Assembly (NCBI RefSeq): GCF_017982655.1 | Contig: NZ_JABXYX010000086.1 | Span: forward strand, 1 to 32,750 | Reading direction: 5' to 3' | DNA length: 32,750 nucleotides | Origin: Brasilonema sp. CT11 | GTDB lineage: Bacteria > Cyanobacteriota > Cyanobacteriia > Cyanobacteriales > Nostocaceae | Shown: in pieces, positions 1-7,628 of the stretch | Layout of the letters: each line of letters starts with the position of its first letter | Position numbering within the stretch: position 1 is the first letter of the stretch | Notes under the pieces: model-generated | The model's database searches: none | Told to the model about the DNA's origin: nothing | What the model saw: the letters and a program-made list of their open reading frames with translations, nothing else | Program-made: the position numbers and the translations under genes

Positions 1-298
1 ATTCTAAACCCGTAATTCGATCAGCTACGTCCCCCAAGGCTGTTAACATAATAATAGGGACATCTGATTCTTTACGTAATTCTTGGCACACGCCGTAACC
101 ATCTAGCTTCGGCATCATCACGTCTAAAACCACTAAGTCAGGCTCTGCTTTGCGAAAAGTATCCAGAGCTTCCTCCCCGTCACCAGCCGTTACCACATCG
201 TAACCAATCATCGAAAGCCGCGTTTCTAAAATCCGGCGAATACTGGCTTCGTCATCTACCACTAGAATTTTTTCTTTATGACTTTCCAAGTTTGTCAA
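1..298 (-). CDS. rpaB: Response regulator RpaB, N-terminal part (gene runs off the window)
   Basis: OmpR-family response regulator that in cyanobacteria controls photosystem and high-light genes and phycobilisome energy transfer. Only the receiver domain is present: the opening LVVDDEASIRRILETRLSM, the phosphoacceptor Asp in VVLDVMMPKLDG (residue 59 from this start), and the conserved Thr in IIMLTALGD. The DNA-binding half lies beyond base 1. No ATG is available. A TTG at 298 is chosen here, with AAGGAG only 2 bases upstream. A second TTG at 289 has AAGGAG at 11-base spacing, begins LESHKEK, and may be the true start. The gene is divergent from radA across about 160 AT-rich bases, an rpaB/radA neighbourhood that I recall from other cyanobacteria. 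Recognition rests on near-verbatim similarity to remembered RpaB sequences. Confidence 0.9.
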   Translation of the reverse strand, partial: MTNLESHKEKILVVDDEASIRRILETRLSMIGYDVVTAGDGEEALDTFRKAEPDLVVLDVMMPKLDGYGVCQELRKESDVPIIMLTALGDVADRITGLE

Positions 299-458
299 TG
301 CTCCTTAACTAAAATTTTTCATGATTAATTTTTACTACCATATTATTAAGATATCATTTCACAAATTGATTTAAAAAAACCATAACATACTACAATTAAT
401 GGATTCTAGTTTGCTCAAAAACTTAAGTAAAGATTAAGATTATTTAATAATATTAAGA
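299..458. promoter_or_regulatory. Divergent rpaB/radA intergenic region
   Basis: About 160 bases, very AT-rich, separating two divergently transcribed genes, so it must carry both promoters. I could not pick out a convincing HLR1-type RpaB box (paired TTACA half-sites) or a clear ribosome-binding site for radA. The only strong Shine-Dalgarno-like run is AAGGAG on the minus strand next to the rpaB start. Confidence 0.5.
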
Positions 459-2030
459 ATGCCAAAGCCAAAAAGTTATTACGTTTGTAACGAATGTGGA
501 GCAGAATCCCCTCAATGGTTTGGTAAGTGTCCAGCTTGCGGCACCTACAACTCTTTAGAAGAGCAGATTAATATCCAGTCATCAACAGATGTACCAAGTC
601 GCGGAGTGAGTGGATGGCATGGTCAAGCAGGGGGAGGCAAAACTGCTACAACAAAACCAGCCAAACCACGAGCTTCTTTAACTTTTGACCAGATTAGCGA
701 TCGCCATGTCACACGTTGGGCTTCTGGCTATGAAGAATTAGATCGCGTTCTTGGCGGTGGAGTTGTTCCCGGTTCTATGGTCCTGATAGGCGGTGATCCA
801 GGAATTGGGAAATCTACGCTGCTGTTGCAAGTATCAAATCAACTGGCACAAAGATACCGCATACTCTATGTTTCTGGAGAAGAATCAGGACAACAGGTAA
901 AATTGAGAGCTTCTCGCTTGGGAGTAGGAAAACCCCTAAGTTTAGTAGCTGATGGTAACGGTAATGGGAATAGCATAGCAGTACAAGAAACTCCCGAACC
1001 AACTCCCCAACAAACGCCCAAAATAGAGGAAGCTGAGCGTATAGGTGCTGATTTATACGTCCTGCCAGAAACAGATTTAGAAGAAATCCTGCGGGAGATG
1101 GATTCACTCAAACCGAATGTGACAATTATTGATAGTATTCAAACAGTGTTCTTCCCGGCGCTGACCTCTGCACCAGGTTCTGTCGCCCAGGTACGCGAAT
1201 GTACCGCAGCTTTGATGAAGGTGGCAAAGCACGATGACATCACAATGTTAATTGTGGGACACGTCACCAAAGAAGGGGCGATCGCCGGGCCAAAAGTCTT
1301 GGAACACCTCGTTGACACGGTGTTATATTTTGAAGGAGATCGCTTTGCATCCCATCGGTTATTACGGACAGTCAAAAACCGTTTTGGAGCAACTCATGAA
1401 ATCGGCATCTTTGAAATGGTTGACAACGGACTGCGTGAAGTCCCCAACCCCTCAGAGCTATTTTTAGGCAACCGCGATGATCCGGCTCCTGGTACTGCAA
1501 TTGTCGTAGCTTGTGAAGGGACACGCCCGATTGTCGTCGAATTGCAAGCTTTAGTAAGTCCTACCAGCTACCCCTCACCACGTCGGGCAGGAACTGGTAT
1601 AGATTATAACCGCTTAGTGCAGATTTTGGCGGTGCTAGAAAAGCGAGTCGGGATTCCAATGTCAAAGCTGGATTCTTATGTGGCGTCCGCAGGTGGGTTA
1701 AGTGTAGCAGAACCAGCAGTGGATTTAGGGATTGCGATCGCCATTGTTGCCAGTTTCCGTGATCGGATTGTTGATCCTGGTACCGTACTTATAGGGGAAG
1801 TTGGCTTAGGAGGACAAGTCCGCTCAGTATCGCAAATGGAACTGCGGTTAAAAGAAGCGGCAAAATTGGGATTTAAAAGGGCAATTGTCCCAAAAGGGCA
1901 AAAATACGCCGACTATAATATAGAAATTTTGCCAGTCTCAAAAGTCATAGATGCGATTATTGCAGCGATACCGCCGCAGCAGGGGCTAACGGAAGAAGAT
2001 TTGGCACCAGATGAGGAGGATGAGGAGTAG
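459..2030 (+). CDS. radA: DNA repair protein RadA (Sms)
   Basis: RecA-related ATPase that helps process recombination intermediates by driving branch migration. All family landmarks are present in order: an N-terminal C4 zinc finger (Cys10, Cys13, Cys24, Cys27), a Walker A motif GGDPGIGKST at residues 111-120, a Walker B-type strand NVTIIDSIQT, the RadA signature KNRFG at 306-310, and a C-terminal Lon-protease-like domain ending near residue 500. At 523 residues it is longer than the usual 450-460. The extra length includes a low-complexity insert after GKPLSLVADG (Asn/Gly, then Pro/Gln/Thr rich) and an acidic tail. The ATG at 459 is the first start and places the zinc finger at the expected position. 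Confidence 0.97.
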   Translation: MPKPKSYYVCNECGAESPQWFGKCPACGTYNSLEEQINIQSSTDVPSRGVSGWHGQAGGGKTATTKPAKPRASLTFDQISDRHVTRWASGYEELDRVLGGGVVPGSMVLIGGDPGIGKSTLLLQVSNQLAQRYRILYVSGEESGQQVKLRASRLGVGKPLSLVADGNGNGNSIAVQETPEPTPQQTPKIEEAERIGADLYVLPETDLEEILREMDSLKPNVTIIDSIQTVFFPALTSAPGSVAQVRECTAALMKVAKHDDITMLIVGHVTKEGAIAGPKVLEHLVDTVLYFEGDRFASHRLLRTVKNRFGATHEIGIFEMVDNGLREVPNPSELFLGNRDDPAPGTAIVVACEGTRPIVVELQALVSPTSYPSPRRAGTGIDYNRLVQILAVLEKRVGIPMSKLDSYVASAGGLSVAEPAVDLGIAIAIVASFRDRIVDPGTVLIGEVGLGGQVRSVSQMELRLKEAAKLGFKRAIVPKGQKYADYNIEILPVSKVIDAIIAAIPPQQGLTEEDLAPDEEDEE

Positions 2031-2108
2031 AATGATACCTCGACTCGCTTGCACGGAGGGGCTACAGCAATAACAAACAGCACTTGAACACCCAAAGAAA
2101 TACCCGTC

Positions 2109-2274
2109 ATGATAGCCACTGCTACCCAGAATTACCAAATAACTTGGGAAAAGTTACCCGATGATTACGTACTACCAGACGAACCAGTGGATAACATTAG
2201 CTGAACAAGAACGACAACGTGCTGAAAAATTGGCAGCACAATTGCGAGCAGCGGGGATAGAACCAGAAGCTTGA
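2109..2274 (+). pseudogene. Remnant of a Uma2-family (DUF820) nuclease gene
   Basis: Two short stretches in different frames read like the two ends of a Uma2 protein, a PD-(D/E)XK restriction-endonuclease-like family greatly expanded in cyanobacteria. From ATG 2109 the sequence reads MIATATQNYQITWEKLPDDY and continues to a TGA at 2202. In a shifted frame from about 2191 it reads ITLAEQERQRAEKLAAQLRA and then GIEPEA before a stop at 2272, which is the usual Uma2 C-terminus. The roughly 130-residue catalytic core is missing, so this is an internal deletion with a frame change. A strong hairpin follows at 2286. Family assignment is from memory of typical Uma2 ends. Confidence 0.72.
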
Positions 2275-2285
2275 TACTTGAGTAG

Positions 2286-2315
2286 AAGCCCTGTTTATTT
2301 CACCAAACAGGGCTT
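2286..2315. terminator. Hairpin after the Uma2 remnant
   Basis: A perfect 11-base inverted repeat, AAGCCCTGTTT and AAACAGGGCTT, encloses an 8-base loop. No T run follows on the plus strand, so it may be an inefficient or bidirectional terminator, or the original terminator of the decayed gene upstream. Confidence 0.6.
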
Positions 2316-2357
2316 GGTAGATCAAAACAGTTGAGGAACGAGAGAATCATCCCCTTA

Positions 2358-2378
2358 CCAAACTTCTTGCCAAACTTC
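2358..2378. promoter_or_regulatory. Direct repeat, possible response-regulator box
   Basis: The 9-mer CCAAACTTC occurs twice with starts 12 bases apart, about 100 bases before the response regulator start. OmpR-type regulators bind such tandem half-sites at roughly 10-12-base spacing, so this is a candidate autoregulatory operator. No second copy was found elsewhere in the module, so the assignment is weak. Confidence 0.3.
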
Positions 2379-2474
2379 AATACCTGGGAGTTGCTTAGTC
2401 GCTAGACATCGCACTTGACACATTCTATACTCACCCAGTTTTGTCAAGCCCTAACCATTTAGAAATGGCTCATT

Positions 2475-3149
2475 ATGAGAATTTTGATAGTTGAAGATGA
2501 CGATCGCATTGCCAAGCCATTAGCTGAGTATTTAAGACGCCAACACCATATTGTGGATATCACAAATGATGGGCTTGAGGGCTGGGAATGGTCTCAATCA
2601 GGGTTATACGAACTCATTTTATTAGATTTAATGCTCCCTAAATTAGATGGAATTACTCTGTGTCAGCGTTTACGTACTGCTTCATCCAACACTCTCATCT
2701 TAATGCTGACAGCACGAGATACAACAGGCGATAAAATTATTGGACTTGATGCTGGAGCTGATGATTATTTAATCAAACCCTTTGATCTAAAAGAGTTAGC
2801 AGCACGCATCAGGGCTTTAGCTAGGAGAAGTCAAGAGATTCGCCCACCGATTTTAATCCACGGGGAAATGCAACTTAATCCTGCTACCCAACAAGTTACT
2901 TATGCGGGGAATACTCTATCATTAACTCCTAAAGAATACATGATATTAGAATATTTTTTGAGAAACCCAAATCAAGTGTTGACTCGTTCGGCAATCCTTG
3001 ACAAACTCTGGGAATTTGATAAATCTTCTGGAGAAGCAAGTATCAAAACTCATATCACCAATTTACGGAATAAACTCAGAGGGGCTGGAAGCTCAGAAGA
3101 TTTCATCGAAAATATCTATGGTATTGGTTATCGTCTCGGTCACAAGTAA
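2475..3149 (+). CDS. OmpR/PhoB-family response regulator
   Basis: DNA-binding response regulator of 224 residues, the normal family length. The receiver domain (about 1-115) has the acidic pocket EDDD at 7-10, the phosphoacceptor Asp51 in ILLDLMLPKLDG, the conserved Thr in LMLTARDTTG and the Lys in LIKPFDLKEL. A winged-helix effector domain (about 128-224) ends in the typical NIYGIGYRLG. The next gene, 90 bases downstream on the same strand, is its likely sensor kinase. The pair resembles cyanobacterial RppA/RppB-like systems that respond to metals or redox state, but I cannot assign a specific orthologue or signal. The ATG at 2475 follows a spaced CCAAACTTC direct repeat. Confidence 0.93.
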   Translation: MRILIVEDDDRIAKPLAEYLRRQHHIVDITNDGLEGWEWSQSGLYELILLDLMLPKLDGITLCQRLRTASSNTLILMLTARDTTGDKIIGLDAGADDYLIKPFDLKELAARIRALARRSQEIRPPILIHGEMQLNPATQQVTYAGNTLSLTPKEYMILEYFLRNPNQVLTRSAILDKLWEFDKSSGEASIKTHITNLRNKLRGAGSSEDFIENIYGIGYRLGHK

Positions 3150-3239
3150 AATAATTTAGTAGAAATCTTTGGTCAGTTTTTCACAGTTAAAGCAACAAAG
3201 CTCTCAGCTAATAAATGATAATTTTATAGTCACAACAAT

Positions 3240-4472
3240 GTGTTTAAAAAAATTCGATATCGGTTATTGTTGTCTTACTTGCTGGTGTTCGCATCGCTGC
3301 TGGCAATATTTGCGCTCGCAGTCCGGGTTGTTTTCACTCGTAGTCTGACTCAACAAACAACAGATAAACTCATAGCCATAGGACAAGGTGCAGCTGCAAA
3401 TGCAGAGTTTGAAAAAGGTCACCTAACAGTAGAAAGTGACTTTCGTCCACAAGGCTTAATCACTCGTCATCAGGCATTGCAGTGGTTTGATATTCAGGGA
3501 AATTTGCTCGCCAAACAAGGAGAAACTGTCTTAACTTTACCCTTGTCGCCAAGCAAAATGGTGCAAATTCAGACTGATAAAGTTCCTATTCAAGCAGTAA
3601 CTATACCAATTATTGGTAGCGATAATCGTCAATTAGTTGGGTATATTAGGGTAAGTGAATCCCTAGAAGAATTTGAGGAAACACTCGAAAAATTGGACTG
3701 GGGATTAGGCGGTGGAATTATTATAACTTTGGTTCTGAGTGGAGTTGCGGGAATTTTACTCACTCGTCAAGTAATGCAGCCAATTGAGGAGAGTTTTCAA
3801 AGGCTCAAACAGTTTACTGCTGATGCTTCCCACGAACTACGCAGTCCGTTAATGGCAATTAAAATTAATGCTGATTTTGCACTGTTATATCCAGAAGAAA
3901 TAGGAGCAAAAGAGGTAGAAAAGTTTCAGGCGATCGCCAGCGCTACTAACCAGATGACTCGCCTCACAGAAGACTTACTATTCTTAGCACGCACCGATAA
4001 AGTTCCGAATCAAAATTGGGAGACTCTCAATTTAATGTCTATTTTAGATAACTTAGTACAGCTGCATAAACCTCAAGCTCAAGCCAAGCAAATTAACTTG
4101 ATATCTCAGTTGAGCGAAAATCTTTATCTGATGGGTGATTCAGTTCAATTGACACGGCTATTTACGAATTTAATTGAAAATGCCCTTTATTACACACCAT
4201 CAGGAGGTGTAGTTGAAATCAAAACTAGTCGTGTCGCTTCCCAGCTTTATGTGAACGTGCAAGACACAGGTGTGGGAATTGCGCCAGAACATATCGACAA
4301 GGTTTTTGAGCGCTTTTGGCGAGCAGATCTGTCTCGTTCTTATTGGGGAGGTGGTTCTGGTTTGGGGTTGGCGATCGCACAAGCCATTGCTCAAAATCAT
4401 GGTGGATTGATTACTGTCACGAGTCAATTAGGAATTGGTAGTTGTTTTACAGTACGCTTACCAGCTTCTTGA
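3240..4472 (+). CDS. Membrane sensor histidine kinase
   Basis: Partner kinase of the preceding response regulator, 410 residues, beginning with GTG at 3240. The order is TM helix 1 (about 10-32), a periplasmic sensor loop of about 120 residues, TM helix 2 (about 154-176), and a HisKA dimerisation helix with the phosphorylated His198 in FTADASHELRSPL. The ATP-binding domain follows with an N box (NLIENALYYTP), G1 (DTGVGIAPEH), F box (FERFWRAD) and G2 (GGGSGLGLAIAQAI). All catalytic motifs are intact. The HAMP linker between TM2 and the His helix looks very short. The sensor loop shows no recognisable ligand domain, so the stimulus is unknown. A small hairpin overlaps the stop codon. Confidence 0.93.
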   Translation: MFKKIRYRLLLSYLLVFASLLAIFALAVRVVFTRSLTQQTTDKLIAIGQGAAANAEFEKGHLTVESDFRPQGLITRHQALQWFDIQGNLLAKQGETVLTLPLSPSKMVQIQTDKVPIQAVTIPIIGSDNRQLVGYIRVSESLEEFEETLEKLDWGLGGGIIITLVLSGVAGILLTRQVMQPIEESFQRLKQFTADASHELRSPLMAIKINADFALLYPEEIGAKEVEKFQAIASATNQMTRLTEDLLFLARTDKVPNQNWETLNLMSILDNLVQLHKPQAQAKQINLISQLSENLYLMGDSVQLTRLFTNLIENALYYTPSGGVVEIKTSRVASQLYVNVQDTGVGIAPEHIDKVFERFWRADLSRSYWGGGSGLGLAIAQAIAQNHGGLITVTSQLGIGSCFTVRLPAS

Positions 4473-4484
4473 TAATGATCAAGA
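4467..4484. terminator. Small hairpin between convergent genes
   Basis: TCTTGAT and ATCAAGA pair around a 4-base loop. The hairpin overlaps the kinase stop codon and sits just before the 3' end of the convergent DUF2127 gene. No U tract is visible, so termination here is only suggested. Confidence 0.3.
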
Positions 4485-4495
4485 CTTGATAAACA

Positions 4496-4945
4496 TTACC
4501 TTCTATGCTTATCCAAATGAAGCAGTAAATACCAAAATATAGCTACATTTACTATAAATACTATGAGCTTTAATATTGTTATTCCTTTAATTAACTCAAA
4601 TATTTCTGGAGGTATGCTAATGCCAACTAGTCCCAGCACTAATAGTTTAGCCCAACGTTTTTCATACCACAAACCAACTGCTTCTATTCCCGTTATAATA
4701 GCATAGACTCCAATAGTTATTCCGCTGAATCCTAGTTGATTCGGACTAACCATTAAAATTTTATTGATGACCCATTCTATCATTGTTAGTTTTATTTCTA
4801 AAACACGAAAGTCAGAAAATGCAGCTAAGTTTTGGTAATTTTTTAGTGCTAATAGCAAGGCGATAGAAGTAACACCTAGGAGTGAAGCAACAAAAGTTTT
4901 ATAAATGACAATTGCTAATAAACCAGGTGGACGCTTATTGTTCAC
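4496..4945 (-). CDS. DUF2127 family membrane protein
   Basis: A 149-residue protein with four predicted membrane helices (about 8-30, 72-92, 96-118 and 122-143). It matches the DUF2127 pattern as I remember it: RPPGLLAIVIYKTF at the start, the middle motif QLGFSGITIGVYAIITGIEA, then GLWYEKRWAKLL and a short His/Arg-rich tail. The family's function is not established. It runs convergently with the histidine kinase, leaving only 23 bases between the two stops. The start region overlaps the beginning of a short repeat-rich gap. Product family is fairly secure, role unknown. Confidence 0.85.
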   Translation of the reverse strand: MNNKRPPGLLAIVIYKTFVASLLGVTSIALLLALKNYQNLAAFSDFRVLEIKLTMIEWVINKILMVSPNQLGFSGITIGVYAIITGIEAVGLWYEKRWAKLLVLGLVGISIPPEIFELIKGITILKLIVFIVNVAIFWYLLLHLDKHRR

Positions 4946-5061
4946 GTAATCTCTTCAAATTGTTTCACATCTATTTCGTTCTGATTATCCAGATTCTACA
5001 AAATAGGGATTGTAAAGGTTGTCTTCAACAATCCCCATCTATAGGAATCCGGTTTGATTTG

Positions 5062-5144
5062 GTGAGACCAGTGCTACAGGAGGGTTTCCCTCCGTAGGCG
5101 ACTGCGAACCCGATAGCCGTAAGGCGTGGCGTTAGCCATAGGGT
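5062..5144 (+). repeat. Dispersed palindromic repeat, copy A
   Basis: Shares with copies at about 18050 and 25860 the block CCCTCCGTAGGCGAC followed by a 36-base core starting CCCGATAGCCGTAAGGCG (5109-5144). The core ends in GTTAGCCATAGGGT. It is GC-rich against AT-rich surroundings. It looks like a member of a cyanobacterial short interspersed repeat family rather than part of a gene. Confidence 0.8.
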
Positions 5145-5159
5145 GAATCACTCGTACAG

Positions 5160-5180
5160 ACGCTTAACGCTTAACGCTTA
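5160..5180. repeat. Heptamer tandem repeat (ACGCTTA)x3
   Basis: Three perfect copies of ACGCTTA, of the short tandemly repeated repetitive type common in heterocystous cyanobacteria. A two-copy version lies at 7373-7386, near the other end of the PepSY/SbtA-like segment and in the same orientation. Confidence 0.75.
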
Positions 5181-5229
5181 AGAAGCAATAAAAGTGTACC
5201 TAGGTTCATCAAAAATCAAATACAAATCC

Positions 5230-5381
5230 TATAGCTTATTGATATCAATTGAGTCACAATAGTACCTAAAAACACTCCCATCAATAGAACCAGAGAAAAG
5301 TTTTTTATAACTTTCTTTGGTGCATAGTGATTGCACTATACACACCAAAAGTAAAGAAAAAGTCAAGATTTTATCTCAAGC
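5230..5381 (+). repeat. Left arm of a 150-bp inverted repeat
   Basis: Pairs with 7447-7597 in opposite orientation. Base-by-base comparison gives about nine differences, including one indel, clustered around a T run. The outer end begins ATAGCTTATTGATATCAA and the inner end finishes at TTTTATCTCAAGC. The two arms enclose the PepSY and SbtA-like genes. Confidence 0.9.
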
Positions 5382-5548
5382 CAAATTTACCCTTGATAGA
5401 TGAATATAAAATTGCTGAAATCTCTAATTCTTACTTTATTTCACGATTTGATATTGAATTTTGTGAACTCAAGCTAATCTTGACTATTTCTGAACTTTTA
5501 TTACGTACCGTGAAAAGACAAACCCAGAATGAAAGGTATTCTACAACT

Positions 5549-6043
5549 ATGAAAACTTCAACAAAAATCATTTTGGCAACAGCTTTTTTTGGTACTTTGG
5601 GACTTGCTGGATTATCGCGAGTTGTGTCTGCAAAACAACTACAATCTCCAGTAGCAATTGTGCGTCAGCATCACAGCGTTATCCAAGTTGCGCAAGCTAG
5701 TGATGGCGATGGTGAAACCAACGACGATGCACAAGAACAGCAAGAAGCAACTAAATTACAACCTCTAGCTAAAATTACAGCAGAACAAGCACAGCAAGCA
5801 GCTGAAACATCTGTAGGAGGTAAAGCTAGCAGCGTCAAACTCGAAAATGAAAATGGCAACTTAGTTTATGGCGTAAAAATTGCCCAGCAAGATATTAAAG
5901 TTGATGCTGGTAATGGTAAGGTTCTCTACACTGAGAATGACAATCAAGAAGATGAGAAGAATGAAGCTAATCGCCCCAAGAGTAGCATTCAAGTTCAGAA
6001 AGGCAATGATGGGGATGGTGAAAACAATAATGATGGTAAGTAG
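5549..6043 (+). CDS. Exported PepSY-domain protein
   Basis: The start chosen is ATG 5549, because it gives a clean signal peptide: MKTSTK, a hydrophobic stretch IILATAFFGTLGLAGL, then SRVVSA before KQ. An in-frame extension back to 5327 has no such character and lies partly in a repeat arm. The 164-residue product has one PepSY-like unit (about 72-130): ITAEQAQQAAETSVGGK, SVKLENENGNLVYGVKI, then the DAGNGKVLYTE turn. Acidic Asn/Asp/Gly-rich linkers lie on both sides, with GDGE repeated near residues 52 and 156. PepSY domains are found in periplasmic or secreted inhibitors and in sensory proteins, often beside two-component systems, as here. The exact role is unknown. Confidence 0.85.
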   Translation: MKTSTKIILATAFFGTLGLAGLSRVVSAKQLQSPVAIVRQHHSVIQVAQASDGDGETNDDAQEQQEATKLQPLAKITAEQAQQAAETSVGGKASSVKLENENGNLVYGVKIAQQDIKVDAGNGKVLYTENDNQEDEKNEANRPKSSIQVQKGNDGDGENNNDGK

Positions 6044-6082
6044 CGAATTCAAAAATCAAATAAGACTCCTATAGCTTTATTT

Positions 6083-6230
6083 TGGAGTTTAGACTAATTT
6101 TGGCTTTAAAACCGCTAAACCCTTATCCAGACTGCCTTTGCCAATTTATAACCTCTTTCGGATTCCAAAATCTAAAATGCTTGCTATACAAAGGTTGTAG
6201 CCTAATAAATAGAATTTAGTCTAAACTCCA
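6083..6230. mobile_element. 148-bp MITE-like element
   Basis: Terminal inverted repeats of 15 bases, TGGAGTTTAGACTAA at 6083-6097 and its reverse complement at 6216-6230, bound a 148-base non-coding segment between the PepSY and SbtA-like genes. TTTATTT lies close to both ends and might derive from a target duplication, though it is not exactly adjacent on the right. No transposase is present, so any mobility would depend on one elsewhere. Confidence 0.5.
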
Positions 6231-6316
6231 GTTTATTTTGTAACGCTGATTTACTTAAATTGCCTGATGCCTATTGTCATTCTCACTTGTGTTCAAAAAA
6301 ATCAGGGTCATAAGAA

Positions 6317-7288
6317 ATGAATTCCAGCCTTATCTTATCGAACATATTGAATCCGCCAGTACTCTTTTTCTTTATAGGAATGCTGGCAATTTTTTTTAAA
6401 TCGGATTTAGATATTCCCCAACCTTTACCAAAACTATTTTCTCTTTACTTGCTACTTGCAATTGGGTTTAAGGGAGGATATGAACTTAATGAGAGCGGAA
6501 TTAATCCACAAGTAGCGTTGACATTGATAGCAGCTATCTTGATGGCTTGTGCGGTTCCTATCTACTCCTTTTTTATTTTAAAAACAAAACTTGATGCGTA
6601 TAATGCTGGGGCTATTGCTGCAACTTATGGATCGATCAGTGCTGTCACCTTTATTACTGCACAGTCTTTTCTTAAAGTGCTTAATATTACCTCTCATGGA
6701 TACATGGTAGCTGCTTTGGCACTGATGGAATCTCCAGCAATTATTGTGGGTATTGTTTTAGTAAGAGCTTTTGGTAAAGAGAAAGAAAAAGGTGAATTTT
6801 CTTGGGGTGAAGTTTTGCAAGAGGCTTTTCTAAATGGTTCTGTATTTCTCTTAGTTGCGAGCCTTATCGTTGGCATTTTAACAGGACAGAAAGGATGGGA
6901 TAAGCTACAACCATTTACTCAAGGCATCTTCTACGGAGTTCTAGCTTTTTTTCTACTAGATATGGGAATGGTAGCTGCTAGAAGAATCAAAGATATAAGA
7001 AAAACAGGTTCTTTTCTAATTATCTTTTCTGTATTGATGCCTGTTGCCAATGCAATTTTGGGGATAATCATTGCCAAACTCATTGGTATACCACAAGGTG
7101 ATGCTCTTTTATTTGCTGTTCTTTGTGCTAGCGCTTCTTACATAGCAGTTCCTGCAGCGATGAGAATGACAATTCCTGAAGCTAATCCCAGCTTGTATAT
7201 TTCTATGGCTTTAGCACTCACTTTTCCGTTCAACATTATTGTAGGAATTCCTCTATATATGAACATTATCAAAGCTATGGGAGTGTAG
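6317..7288 (+). CDS. SbtA-family (DUF897) permease, short form
   Basis: Integral membrane protein of 323 residues with about ten hydrophobic segments. It follows the architecture of the sodium-dependent bicarbonate transporter family: an N-terminal NPPVLFFFIGMLAIF, the LLLAIGFKGGYEL motif, a TYGSISAVTF half-repeat, then a second half with SASYIAVPAAMRMTIPEANP corresponding to the SSSDISGPPTLRAGIPSANP region of SbtA. Compared with Synechocystis SbtA (about 374 residues) it lacks the long cytoplasmic loop: only about 12 charged residues (GKEKEKGE) separate the halves. No SbtB-like regulator is adjacent. Substrate is therefore uncertain; bicarbonate is possible but unproven, and divergent paralogues exist. 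It lies inside the inverted-repeat pair with the PepSY gene. Confidence 0.85.
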   Translation: MNSSLILSNILNPPVLFFFIGMLAIFFKSDLDIPQPLPKLFSLYLLLAIGFKGGYELNESGINPQVALTLIAAILMACAVPIYSFFILKTKLDAYNAGAIAATYGSISAVTFITAQSFLKVLNITSHGYMVAALALMESPAIIVGIVLVRAFGKEKEKGEFSWGEVLQEAFLNGSVFLLVASLIVGILTGQKGWDKLQPFTQGIFYGVLAFFLLDMGMVAARRIKDIRKTGSFLIIFSVLMPVANAILGIIIAKLIGIPQGDALLFAVLCASASYIAVPAAMRMTIPEANPSLYISMALALTFPFNIIVGIPLYMNIIKAMGV

Positions 7289-7372
7289 CACAGTCAAATT
7301 AGTCAAGAAGCAGGAAATGATTACCAATAGCAATCCGCGCAGGAGTTGTAAATTTACTGGTTAAGGGAAGGA

Positions 7373-7386
7373 ACGCTTAACGCTTA
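7373..7386. repeat. Heptamer tandem repeat (ACGCTTA)x2
   Basis: Two perfect ACGCTTA units, the same heptamer as at 5160-5180 and in the same orientation. Together they bracket the PepSY/SbtA-like segment. Confidence 0.7.
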
Positions 7387-7446
7387 ACTCAAGTGATGAT
7401 TAGATATTTAAGCTATTTTATGTCCATCTATTAAGGGTAAATTCCG

Positions 7447-7597
7447 CTTGAGATAAAATCTTGACTTTTTCTTTACCTTTGGTGTGTATAGTGCAATCAC
7501 TATGCATCAAAGAAAGTTATAAAAAAAAATATCTGCTTCTATTGATGGGAGTGTTTTTAGGTACTATTGTGACTCAATTGATATCAATAAGCTATAA
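7447..7597 (-). repeat. Right arm of a 150-bp inverted repeat
   Basis: Reverse complement of 5230-5381 with about nine differences. The arm ends 31 bases before the COG4705 start codon, so it probably contains or abuts that gene's promoter. Both arms point inward toward the PepSY and SbtA-like genes. Confidence 0.9.
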
Positions 7598-7628
7598 CTC
7601 ATTACTTTAATAAAGGAGGAGGAATACG

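Larger units (their letters stand above)
4946..5548. other. Repeat-rich gap with no convincing gene
   Basis: This 600-base stretch holds a dispersed-repeat copy (5062-5144), a three-copy ACGCTTA heptamer repeat (5160-5180) and the left arm of a long inverted repeat (5230-5381). An open frame runs in phase into the PepSY gene from 5327, but its first 74 codons look non-coding and begin inside the repeat arm. Confidence 0.6.
7289..7628. other. Intergenic region before the first COG4705 gene
   Basis: Holds a two-copy ACGCTTA repeat (7373-7386) and the right arm of the long inverted repeat (7447-7597). A strong ribosome-binding site AAAGGAGGAGG lies just upstream of ATG 7629. No small gene is evident. 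Confidence 0.6.

Noticed and set aside
5109-5144. Repeat core considered as a CRISPR repeat
   Set aside because: Copies are about 7-13 kb apart, in both orientations, with no regular spacers or cas genes. It is a dispersed repeat.
5327-5548. N-terminal extension of the PepSY gene by 74 codons
   Set aside because: The extension begins inside the inverted-repeat arm, has no conserved features, and would hide an obvious signal peptide that starts cleanly at ATG 5549.
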